DNA of 64,000 bases from positions 712,501-776,500 of the forward strand of contig PUFA01000203.1 of NCBI GenBank assembly GCA_003508835.1, given 5' to 3'. Shown here one piece after another: positions 46,201 through 58,200 of this stretch. Under the pieces are notes generated by a model. That model did no database searches, was not told the DNA's origin, and saw nothing but the letters and a program-made list of their open reading frames with translations. Within the stretch, counting starts at the first letter, position 1, and each line of letters starts with the position of its first letter. The position numbers were made by a program, and so were the translations under genes. The stretch is from Eonycteris spelaea (taxonomy: Eukaryota; Chordata; Mammalia; Chiroptera; Pteropodidae).

Positions 46201-49200
46201 TGCCTCTGGGGCTCCGGCTCTGCAGCAGGAGAACCTGCGGCCTCGGAGCTGGGGCCCGCTGGGGCTGGCCCCATGCTGGCCAGTCCTGGCCCCAGGCCAG
46301 CGCCTTCAGGCCACGCATCCTGAGTCACCCGCCCAAGCTTCTCCTGCCAGTGTCAGGAAGCTCCTTCCCTGTCCCACCGGCTGCCGGTCAGGCCTGTGGC
46401 TCCAGCGAGCTTTTAGACTCCGCCTCATGGTGATGCTCCCTGTCCACCATCAGGGGTCACTGTCCCCTTGAAACTGCACAGCGAAGCAGCCGAGGCCACC
46501 GGTAGTAATCTGTCTGCAGAGGCCGGTGGGCTGGTCAGGGGGAGGAAACTGGGGTGAGGGTGATGGCTTTGCCCACCCGCGTGTCTTTCTAGGACATACT
46601 TCCGCTCTGTGGTGACACCAGCCAGAGACTGTCAGAAGGTGAGTGCCCCAGCCCCCTTTTCCTCTGGCATGTCCTGGTCCAGGTCTCTTACGTGCTGTCC
46701 CCTCTCCATGAGGCAGACTCAGGGACGGGGAGCACCGTGAGGGGGCAGCCCCAGCGTGGGGCGCGGACGCAGGTCGTTCTGCAGGAGTGTGTGGCCAGGG
46801 GCCCCGGGCTAAGTACCAGTGAAAGACTGGATGCCAGGGGCCACCTTGGTCTCAGAGCCCGAGAAATGTGTGGCCGAAGAGACCGGGAGCCAGGGGCCAG
46901 GTGGAGCCGGGGAGTCTGAGCTCAGGAGGTGGCGAGCTCAGGGTGCGGGCGGGAGGAGGTGAGAGGCAGGCTAGAGTGTCCAACCGAGGGCCGTGGATGA
47001 GAGGCAAAGGAGGGGCGGCCTCTCCCGCCCTCACTGTGCGAATGGTTCTCTCCAGGCCTGCCTTCTCTGGGGTCGCAGGACGGGGACAGTGGCTTGGACT
47101 CCGGGACAGAACGCTTTCCTTCCGTGGGCGAGGTGGGTGCTGGCAGAGGCCAGCCACGTGGGCATGTGTGTGCAGCGTCCCTTCCCCAGTGCCTGCCGCC
47201 CTGCAGCCCGCCCGCGCTCTGCGGCCTCCGGCCTGTCTGCACCTCCCCCGCAGTCCCAGCCCCACGGGCCGTAGCCACTCTGCTCAGAGGGGTTCCAAAG
47301 GCAGGATGGCAAACATGCCTGTTGTTCCCCCGAGTGTGGCACACAGAGCCGGGGAGCGGCCTTGTCACCGCTGCAGCCTCGGCGTAGGGGGCGGGGCCAT
47401 CCACCGTCTGCAGTGGGCGAGGCAGAGCGCCCTGATGCCGGCTGCGGCCGGACAGGCACTGGCCACTGTCTTCCCATAGCGGCCCCGTCCCCCCAACCCC
47501 GTGCACCCTCGAGCTCTGTCCCCCCACCCACCCCCCATGCACCCTCGGGCCCTGCCCCCCATGCGTGAGAACTAACCGAGGTGCCCAGGACCAGGGCCAG
47601 CAGAGTGCCGGGCGCACAGTAGGCACCGAGTTCAGACTAGGCGACGGGGGGGCTGCCACCGGCTGACGAGCCGAGCCCAGAGGGCCTTTTGGGAGGGTTC
47701 CCCGCTCACGGAGTTCTCTGTCCTCTAGTCTGTGGTGAATCGGGGCTCAGTGCCATTAGACCCTGGGCTGGACAGCCCTCGGACCTCCCCTGTGACCACG
47801 GCCAGGGTAGCCCAGCACCACAAGTGGCAGGGCCCAGATGCACCCGGCGACCAGGTGAGTGGTCCAGACCGCCTGCCCCTTTCCAGAACCAGGCCTGTGC
47901 CCAGGTGGCCCCGCACCTGGAAGACCACGGGCAGGGGCGGGGAGCCTGGCCTCCCCAGGGAGCGATGTCCCAGGAGCAGAGAGCCGGGCTTTCCCTTGGC
48001 GTCTGTGTAATGCGGGGAAGGCGGCCTCAGTGTTTCTCCAGGATACTAGTTTCCAGTTTTCTCTTTCTCTAACAGTCCTTTTTCGACATCAAACCTTTGG
48101 CACCGTAGTTTAGAAAACAGTGGCTCGGCCCCGGGACCTTCCCCACCAGCAGCCTTCGTCCTGCTCTGCTCTAGGGCCTCGGGCTCTGGGCTGGGCGGCT
48201 CCGGGAAGCCTCGTGGAGGCCTGAGAAGAGCTGCTGGGACAGGCTGGGTCCCCGCCCCCCGCGGTGTCACTGGGAGGGGGACGCGGAGACCTGCGTGCTG
48301 TCCCTGTGCCCTGCCGCAGAGGAGCTCCCTCCCTGCCCCCACGGCAGCACGCGCTGCCCCCGTGCCGCCTCCAGCCCGCATCGCTCACTTGGCTCTCGGG
48401 GGACAGTGGGGGCGGCGGGTCTGCGTGTGGGGGCGCCTGGGCAGCAGCTGCTGTGCTGGTCCCTCGGGGGAGTCCCACCGGTCCTCACGGTCAGGAAGGG
48501 GCGCAGGCATCAGGGTCTTCGCTGGGCCTGTGAGAGCCGGGCAGGCAGGGGCTGAGGGACAGGCCGGGGATGCAGCTCGCTCCCACGGCGTCCCAGTGGG
48601 ACATTGTGCTCCTGGCCCCCAGGGCAGCACCCCTGGCCCAAGTTCGGGTCCTGAGGGAGTTTGGGCACGTCCTGCTCCGAGGGGCAGTTTTCAGGTAGGT
48701 GGCTGGTCACAGTAGGTGTGAAGTCCTTGTCCCTCCCGATCTTCATCTTCTGAAGCTATTTAAGTTGCCATTTTGGAGTGATGAGGGTGAATCCCGTGCA
48801 TCTTCAGCGTCCCGGTGCACCCCCGTCAGGAAGAGCACGGGCCCTGCACTGTCCCCAGCGCTGTCGGCGACAGGGGCGGGGCCCTGGGAGGCTCTCACTT
48901 TCCGTCACGATCCTTCAGTGCTTGATTTTTTTTTTTGTAGTGAGCATATTCTGCTTTTGTAATTAAAAGAAAAAAATGACGGATTTATAAAGACTTAAAA
49001 AGTCGTTCCCCAAACAGGCAAAAACCTAGTGCGTTCGGAGGGGAGGAGTGCTGCCCCACACCCGCCTGGGCCCCCGGCGCCCGGCGTGTGTCTGCGGAGC
49101 CAGACGGGGCACGCGGTGCTCCCACGTCAGCGAGTGCCAGCCTCAGCTCCCTGGGGCAGCCTCTGGGTCTCATGCTCTGTGCCCCGGAGATTCGGGGCAC

Positions 49201-52200
49201 GGACTCTGTACACTCCCCGGAGAACAAAGCAAGTGAGGAGCATAGGGGAGAGCGTGTCTGGAGGGCGTCTGGGGCCTGCACAGGGGCGGCGTGAGCTACC
49301 TAGGGGGCCGGGAGAGGCCCCCTGGACCCCTGCTGGGCATCGCCGGCGATGAGGGCAAGGGAAGCGAGAGAGAGACGGGGTTGGTGCGAAGCTGTGGCCG
49401 GGCACGGGAGGTGGAGGGGGCGGGGGAGGGCTCGTGCCCGTGCAACGCCACTCTGGGCGAGGTCGTGCACACTGGCTTGGGGCGGGGAGAAGCCAGGCTG
49501 AGAGGTCTGGGGCCAGACGGGCACCGGGGCTGCGCCCGGGAAGGGGCAGCTGCGTCCCCTTGTGCTGAGACGGAGCGCGGGGTCCCCTGCCGGCCTGCAC
49601 AGTAGGCTGTGGCCGCCGGGACTTGGAGGGTGAGCTCAGGCGGGAGCTGTGGCGGAGAACACGGGGCCCCCAGCCCGGCAGGGGCCCCGGGTCCTCACCC
49701 TGCTGGCTGGCACTCCCTCCCGGTTCTTGTGCAAACAGGAAGCGAGTGTGTTCTCGCTGCCCACGGCCCTGCGGCCAGGCTGCAGGGCCACTCGGCCACG
49801 CCCGCCACAGGCACTTCCTGCAGGTGGCAGTGGTCCTACTCCTCTGTCCCCTGAGACGGGGGCTGGGAGCTCGCGCCTGCCAGGCGTGTGCGGCTCTATG
49901 CGCTGTCGCTGCACATGCCCCCCGAGGGGGCGGCTCTCCAGTCCTCCAGCCTCTCCTGCCTGCGCCCCGCTCTCTCCCCAGGGCGTCGATCAGAACGCAA
50001 AACCCTTGATCATTGGCCCAGAGGAGGATTACGACCCGGGCTGTCTCAACAGCGAGGTAGCGGTTCCTGCTTTTCTCTTTTCCTCGTTCTTCGGTGGCAC
50101 CAGCTGCTCTCAGCTCGAAGCAGCCTAGCCGGCAGCGGCTGAGGGGTGTGTGGGGAGGAAGCCGTGGCCTGGAAGCCCCGGGCGCGAGGCTGGGCAGGCT
50201 GCAAGCCGGGCCCCGCCTCCAAGCCACGCAGCCGCCACGTCCGTCTCCCTTCCAGAGTGACGCCATCTTCCAGGACCTTGAGAGGCTGAAGTCGCGGCCA
50301 GCCCACCTAGGGGTGTTCCTGCGCTACATCTTCTCGCAGGCGGACCCCGGCCCCCTGGTACGTCAGCGGCGTCCGCCCTGCTCGGGCCCATGGGCCCGCT
50401 GGGCATCTCAGGACACGGAGAGGATAGAACGGGGGGCCTGCATGGGGGTCCCCTCACCGGAGCAGCAGGGAAGCGCGGCCGGCTCGGGGGAGCTGCATGG
50501 GGATGACAGTGGCAGACGGGGGAGCCGCGAGGGGCCTGGGCAGGAAGGGGCCATGGGCGAGAGGCGAAGGCTGTGTCCTCGGAACCCGCCTCCTGCCCCA
50601 GGCGGGGCTGCGGCCTCCCTCTCCCGGGGGTCCCACGGTGGGAAGCGGCTCAGCGGCCGCGTGCTCATGCTCACTGAACGGCCATGTGTGGGGTCCCTGG
50701 GCCTGGGCAGTGTTGCCGAATGGAGACGGGACACTGGTGACAGAGGGAGATAGAAGTGTGACCCCAGGTCGCCGTCTGTGCACAAGCACAGAGCACGAGG
50801 CGCACGCGGGGCCGGGCCCCCGAGCCGGGACGTGCTGCCCGCGAGGGTCCACGCGCCCCACGGGCACAGGCGGGCTCCTCGGCCGGCCCCCAGCCTGGGC
50901 ACCACCTCCGCTGTGGGAGCGCTGGCTGGAGGGGCCGCCCTGTGCGGCACGGAGGCCGGGGCACCTCCCCAGGTGTCTCCAGACTTTGCTGATTGTCACC
51001 TGGCTGAGGACCAGGCTGGAGGGGCCGCCCTGTGGCAGCGGAGGCCTGGGACATCTCCAGACTTTGCTGATTGTCGCCTGGCTGAGGACCAGGGGAGGGG
51101 CCGCCCTGTGCGGCACGGAGGCCAGGACACCTCCCCAGGTGTCTCCAGACTTTGCTGATTGTCGCCTGGCTGAGGACCAGGCTGGAGGGGCCGCCCTGTG
51201 CGGCACGGAGGCCGGGACACCTCCCCAGGTGTTTCCAGACTTTGCTGATTGTCGCCTGGCTGAGGACCAGAGCTCTGATCCACCCTCTCTCCCCCCAGCT
51301 CTTTTACTTGTGTGTAGAAGTTTACCAGCAGACAAACCCCAAGGATTCCCGCAGCCTGGGGAAGGACATCTGGACCATTTTCCTAGAGAAGAACGCGGTG
51401 AGGCAGGCCTGGTTTGGGTTACAATTGTGTCGTCCTCTTTGGGCCACTTGGAGGCAGAGGGAAAACCGAGTGAGACATTCAGGCCGAAGGCAGACAGGCT
51501 CTCAGACAGAGGGCTGCGGGCTGAGGCTGGGACCCCAGGTTCTGGTCTAGCAATGATCCCCCGAACCCACTTTCGTGCCAAGTGCTGATGCAGGATGCAC
51601 ACTGTCTCTCTGAGATGCTCCCAGGGGAGATGGCACCACATCCGGTGACCCTCCCCCCACCCCGGCCTGATGTGTGGACCAGTGAGCCCGTTGGGCTCTG
51701 ACGGCCCCAGGCAGGGTCCCTGGAGAGGGGGCAGAGGAGCCACATCTGGACGGGGTTCCAAGCGTGTGGCAGGGGTCCTGCTGGCAGCAGCACTTCTGCC
51801 CACAAAGGCCAGTCCCTGCCTGGGACTTTGTCATCTCATCGACTAAACGAACCCCAGGACAACCTGACAGTGTCAGTAGACTGCTAGAGCTAAGGAGGTC
51901 GTGAGATGAACCGTTCTTCTTCGAGATGTTCACCTTTGCTCTTACGTGGGTCTTGGGTGAGGGAGGTTGGAGCTCCAGTTGCCCCGTCAGCTGCTGGGGG
52001 GCTGTCCCCACATCCAGCTGCTGGGCTCGGAGCGAGAGCCAGAGCTGGCGCTCGCTGAAGTGCGGGGACCAGCCACTTTCCCAGGGGCTCCCTGCAGCCG
52101 AGGGAGCCGTGCGGTGTTTGGAGCCCCCGCCAGGCCTGCAGCCCGCGGGCCTGGGGTAAGAGGACGTGGCGCCCGCCGCCTCCGAGTCCGCTTCTCACCC

Positions 52201-55200
52201 CAGCCTTGGCGCCGCGGGTATGAGGTGGTGGGGAGCTCAGGCGAAGGAGCGAAGGCGGAGCATGTGCCACACCCCGGGTGTGACCTCGCGGTCTCTGCCC
52301 CACTCTGCTTTTCAGCCGCTGAGAGTGAGGGTCCCACCGTCGCTACAGGCTGAGATCGGTAAGTTGGTTCACGGGTCAGCCCATCTCCTCCGGGGCCCAT
52401 CTCGTCCTGGGCGCCCAGGAGGTGGCCAAGCCGCGCAGGCAGAGGGACGCCGCCTCCAGAGCTGACACAGCGGCACGGCACGCGCCCCTCGCTGCCGGGT
52501 GGAGCTTGTCACGGGGTGGGGGGGCGGGGGGACACGGTGTGCTTAGCAGGCCTGGGCTCGCTTCTGCCAAACTTCCACATGGCCCGTCTGGGCCTCAGTT
52601 GGGTTGTGTGTCCAAAGAGGAAACGGGGTGATGGGGGATTCCTCAGCCTGGCCAGTCACCAGGGCTGCTTGGGGTAAAAATACAGAGGCCAGGGCCTTGC
52701 TGCACCCCACCTGCAGGGCCGGGATTCCTGTTGTTTCTGTAAGTTCCTCGGCTAATGCCGATAGCGACCACCAGTGGAGCTGAGGGAGGTGACAGCACAG
52801 ATGTCAGGCCGGAGCTGCCCCTAGAGGGAGGGAGCTCGTGGGCACAGGTGAGAGGCGAGCAGAGAGGGCGCCCCACCTGCCAGGAGCGTGGCCTTGGCCA
52901 GGCGCGGGCCCTGGGACGCAGGCCTCTCGGAGGCAGCCCTCTGCTGTCTCGGCAGCGTCTGCACGCAGCCCCCAGTGGGCGCCTGTGCTCCCCACTTCAC
53001 GGGTGTGGACACTCAGACGCTTCCGTTCTTGCCTGGGGCCTTCAACGTCAGGACCCCAGTCGTGAATTCGCAAGTGACCTGCTAGATCCTGGCCTCTACT
53101 TCTTGTGCCTAACGGGCCAAGAGCTGGCGTCCCTCCCGTGGGGCTGGGTGGCTCAGCCAGCGCGGCCTCTGTCCCTGTCCTCGCTCCCGGCAGAGTCGCG
53201 CCTGCGGAGTGGCGAGGACTTCCGGGCCGCCCTCTCCGAGGCGCAGGAGGCGGCCATGCCCGAGATCCAGGAGCAGATGCAGGACTACAGGTGGCCCTCC
53301 CCTCCCCTCCCCTCCCCGGCCCTCCCCTTCCCGCCCCTGCCCTCCCTCCCCCGCGCGGGCATGCGTCTGCCGCGTGCTCGGGCACACTCGTCTGCGTCTC
53401 CGGCTCAGGACGCGGCGCACCCTGGGCCTGGGCAGCCTGTATGGGGAGAACGACCTGCTGGAGCTGGACGGGGACCCGGGCCGAGAGCGCCACGTGGCCG
53501 CGAGGCAGCTGGACGCCCTGGGAGACATCCTGTGAGTCTGGGCCCCTTGCAGCCAGACACGCTGCCAGGCCGACACCTCCCCCCTGGGCCCCTGCCCGGG
53601 CCTCCTCCACCCCCTGCACTGCGGGCGTCTCGGGGGGGGCTCCTGGCAGGCGCAGGAGGCTCTGACTGCCGTGCCGAGGCGCTCTGCGCGGCCCGCCTGC
53701 CAGTCCCAGCGTCTGAAGAGCTGCGAGCCGGGCTGCAGCCCCTCGGGAGGGGCACAGGGCTGGCTGGCTGTGGGAGGGGCCTCTGGCTCGGCCACCGGGT
53801 CCCTCCCTCCCAGTCCCGTCCTCTGGTGTCACTGGTGTCACGGCCCCAGAGGTGGCTGTGGGGACACGTTGGGCTTAGAAGCAGGTCCTGCCCCCAGCAC
53901 GGCTGTCCCACAACGGTAGCCGTGTGACCTTGGTCGAGCGATCTTATTTGTAAAACGGCAAAAAGTGGACTCGGCCCCACTGATGCTGCTTCGCTAGTGC
54001 AGCAGGCATTTCCAGAGGCCCTACTGTGCGCCCGGCCTGCTCCTCGTGGAGCTCGTGCTGTGGTGGGCAGAGAACTGGTAGCTGATGGAGAAGGAAGTCT
54101 GGAGTACGGGGGACACGTGCGGGGTGGAGCGCCTGGGGCCAGGCGCTGCAGAGTGGGTGCAGTGCTCATAAAGAGGGGGTGTCCTTGAGGACATTGGGGA
54201 AGAGCGCCCCAGGCAGAGGGAACAGCCAGGGGGAATGGGACCGTCCTCGGCGTGTGCGGCCATGCAGAGGGAGCAAGTGCTGGAGTCCGAGGGGTGGCGG
54301 GACCCGGAGGGCCAGCGGACAGGACAAGGACTCCGGTCTGCACTGTCCTGCGTGGAGCCATCCGAGCTCCGAGACCCGGTGTGGGCGAGGGGTGCTGGGC
54401 AGTCCCGGGAGCCGGGGACCGGGCGGGAGCACTGTGGAGGCCGGGGCCGTGCGTGGGTGTCGGTTCTCGGTCTGTTGATGGTGGAGCAAACGAGGTTTCT
54501 CTGGAGACGTCCGTCTGGGGAGACTCCGTGGTTCTTTGACCCGAGCTGTGAAAGGAACGGGCACTGCCGTTGGGGTGGGGACGGGACGGGGCGAGGGCGG
54601 CCCTGCAGGAGACCGCCGCCTCCCGTCTGGGCTCCAGGTGGTGCCTAGACACGGGGCCGGGGGTCTGAGCTGGCCGTGGCATCTGGGGCTGCGTCAGGGG
54701 CCACCGAGGGGGCTCTGCGCACGGCCCTGCGACCCCCAGTCGAGGGGCGGCAAAGCCTGGCTGCGCCCACGCCGAGGCCCAGGTGCCAGGACCAGCACAG
54801 GGCTGTGACAGGCGGGGGTGCCCATCACGGGCTTCTGTGTGAAGCAGCTGCGTGTGGGTCTCGGCCCGCGGGTCGGACGGCTGCCGTGGGTGGGCGTGAG
54901 GGCAGCTGAGTGAGCGCTGCAGAGCCGCCCAGCCCGGCGCCTCGGCACACAGCTCCTTCAGGCCAGGCCTCGGGCGCTGGCTGGGCTCTCCCTGCCCACC
55001 TCCAGCTCCAGGCCGCTCAGCGGGGGCAATCGCCCCGGAGGCCGCCTTGCCGCCTCCCCCTCCTTCAGCTCGAGGGACCTGGTTCGGCTGGCGTCGTAGC
55101 TGACGGGGCCATCGGGGCCGCCGGAGCCCTGAGCCCTGTCATCCCGCCCACTCCCGGGAAGGGCCTCCCCGTGCCCGTCTGCAGCCCCTGCGTCACCCGC

Positions 55201-58200
55201 TCTCTCTTTGCTTCCAGGTCCAAGTACGAGGAGGACAGGAGGTGAGTGACCAGTGACTGCTGTGCTCCGCAGTGGGCAGGACTGGGGCTGAGCGCTGACC
55301 CCTCACCTCTGCCCGTCACAGGGTCCCCAGCACGGCGGGGTCACCCTCTGTCCCACGCTGCCCCCAGTTGCCACCACCGCATAACCCAGTCACAAGGCCC
55401 TGAGGCTCGGGGTCGCTGCCTGGGACGGGGCCATCTGCCCGCACCGGCCCTGGCCCCGGCCTGCCTTCCTCTCGGCCCCTGGAGAAGAGCCCCGGCCGCC
55501 ACCGTCCTGCGCCGCCCCTGGGCGCACAGAGCCAGGTTTCGCAGCCTGTGGATGGGGCTGTTTGTCAGCAGCCGCTGTTGAGATGAGCCTGGGTGCAGCA
55601 CGTGACAGGGACAGGCGGAGACGGGCCTCAGCGGACCTTCCGTCTGCCCGACCGAGCGCCCGAGCGTCAGCCCGGAGCTCTGCCCGTGCGTGCCTGGCCG
55701 GCTCCCCATCTGCTGCTCACGCTTGGGGTGGGAGGGGCGGGGGCCTCCACCTTGGCAGAGGCAGGTTGGTGTCTCTCCCCTTTTCTCACCACCCCCCGCC
55801 CCCGCGCCTGAGGACTTAATCGCCCTCCCACCCCGGTCCTGCAGGCGCGCTCACAGCTGCTGCGCTTCTGTCTTAGGGTCCCACGCGTCCTTCCCCTGGG
55901 CCCTATCCCAGGTCAGGCAGCCGAGACCCCCAGCCCGCCTCTGCCCATGGCCGCCCACACACACACTGCTCCAGGCCTCGCTCTGAGCACCCTGCCCATA
56001 CCACCGTCCCGCCTGCTGGGTGGCCGTAGGGACACAGGCAGCAGCTCAGCACCGCCTGCTGATGGGGACATGGCTGAGCTCTGGGTCAGCGCCCGCCCTG
56101 TCTTCCAGCACCACCATGGCCTTGGCCCTCAACGCCTACATGAGCCACGCTGGCATCCGGCTCCGAGAGGCACGGCCATCCAGCACAGCCGAGAAGGCCC
56201 CGTCTGCCCCTGACAAGGACAAGTGGCTCCCCTTCTTCCCAAGACCAAGAAGGTGACAGGGCCGCCCCAGAAAGCCTCTTGCCTCGGCGTGGCTCCCCAC
56301 ACCGGCCAGCGTGGGAGAGGCCTCTCACGGTGGTCTGGCTTCCCACCACCGTGGCCTTGGAGGGCAGCCTTCTCCGCCCCTCCAAGCCCCGGCCGGAAGC
56401 TCGCGTCCCAATCGGGATGGGCAGGAACCTTCGGAGCAGGGGCAGAGTGGCCAGTGGCCTGGGTGTCAGGCTCTAAGCCTGATTCTCTTATGCTAGCAGA
56501 GCAGCAATTCCAAGAAGGACAAGGACGCCTTGGAGGACAGGAAGCGGAACCCCCTCCTCAGATACATCGGGAAGCCCAGGAGCTCCTCCCAGAGCAGTGA
56601 GTCCGTGGGGACAGCGGCGGGGTGGGGCCGCAGCCCTGCAGGCCCTCTGAGGGGCAGGCGACCGCGCCGGGCCCAGCCTTCGTCTGGCAGCCCAGCAGCC
56701 GCCTGGAGCAGCGTCCCCCTGGTCGGGCGGGCACTGTGGACAGCCGGAGCCCTCGACCTCCGCATGGGGCTCTGTGCCGAGGGCCTGTGCGTGGGGATTT
56801 GAGGTGTTCAGCAAAACGAGGCTTGGGGCCCAGAGGCCCCCGGTGCCACCCGTAGGCCGGCTCCATCCAGAAGTTGCGGTTGGCCCTTGGCGCCGGCCCC
56901 AGTGCTGGTCCTGGGGGTCTGCGCGGGGCCGGGGTGGGGGCACTCCTGGTCAGCCCTGGTTCTGGCCGTGACTGTTCATTTTCCAGCTTGATATGCTTTT
57001 ATTTTTACTCTCAATTTGATTTTTCGTGGTTCACTTTTGTTCTCATTTGTTTTCTTATAGCATTTCATGTTCCCTTGCCCCCGTGGAAGGTAAAAGGACC
57101 GTTTTCTTTGTTTTGTTTTTTTTCTTTGTTTTTTTCCTGCATCAGCTTCGTTTCCATTTCCCAGATCTTGTCTCTCCTTTTCTTTCTCCATCCTGTCCTC
57201 CCCTCCTGTCCCGCCCTCGCCCCTCCATCCTGCCCCCACTCCACTCACACAGCCTCCTCATTGCTGAGGCTGCTCCGGGACACGAGGCCCTCGCCCGGCC
57301 TGTCCCAGGGGGGGGCGACACCCTCAGGAGGGGCTCTTGCCCCGCAGCCTGGGCCTTTCTCCACCCGCAGTTGGGCCAGCACCGCACGACTGTCTCCGTG
57401 AGGCGGGAGCGACCCTGTGGGGACGCTGGGGAACCGCCCCTGTTTTCGGGAGTCTCTGTGATGAAACGTGGGATGTGGTGCGCGTCAACCCCAAGAAGCC
57501 TCAGTCCTTAGAGCTGGACAAGTTGGTTTCTCGGGGGGGTCCGCATGTGGACACTGAAGTGCTCAGTGTTTTAGCTTCTGCAGTAAATCCATGGGGTGAG
57601 ACAAAAGGTGGTCAGGGACTTACACTCTTGCTGGAATTTGTCGTATGTAGAGGCAACAATTAAAGAGTAATGATCTTTAAAATTACTTTTTAAATTATTA
57701 AATTCCTAGAGTCACCATGCAGTTCTGAGCAACAAAAATAATTACTGAAAAGTGATTATAAAACAGTGGGGAAAATGACAGACAGCCTTGAAACCCGGGC
57801 CCTTGGTTTCTGACGCGCCCGTGGGGAGGAAGGCACCTGGCGGAGAGCTTCAGGGGCCCGAGCCCGAGGCTGCACCGTGCGTGGGTGCTGTGTGTGTGTG
57901 TGCAGAGACCTCACAGCCCCCAACCTGGAGAGCCTTGGTGCTGGGCTCGGCCGTGCGGGGCAGCAGCAGTCACCCCTGTGTGGCAGTGGGGGCCTCTGCT
58001 CGTTGGGAGCTTCGTCCCCGTCTGGTTCCATGGTCGCCGGGCTGCCGGCGAGACTCTGCTCATAGGCATGCTGCTGGCCACTGCTCCCGTGTCAGGCTTC
58101 TGTTGCCCCAGCTCTCAGGGCCACAGCTAGGGCGTAACTATCCCAGGGACAGTCGGGTGTTTTCCACGTGGCCCATGGGCGAGGGAGCAGTGGCCTCAGC

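Noticed and set aside
49127..50266. 379-codon minus-strand frame
   Set aside because: Crosses ARHGEF11 exon 12 in antisense; proline/arginine-rich without any domain.
50454..51803. 449-codon frame on the minus strand
   Set aside because: Runs antisense across ARHGEF11 exon 14 and the minisatellite. Its length comes from the repeat units, whose translation simply repeats.
53405..54682. 425-codon frame on the minus strand
   Set aside because: Antisense to exon 17 and intron 17, low complexity, with no recognisable domain or splice logic.
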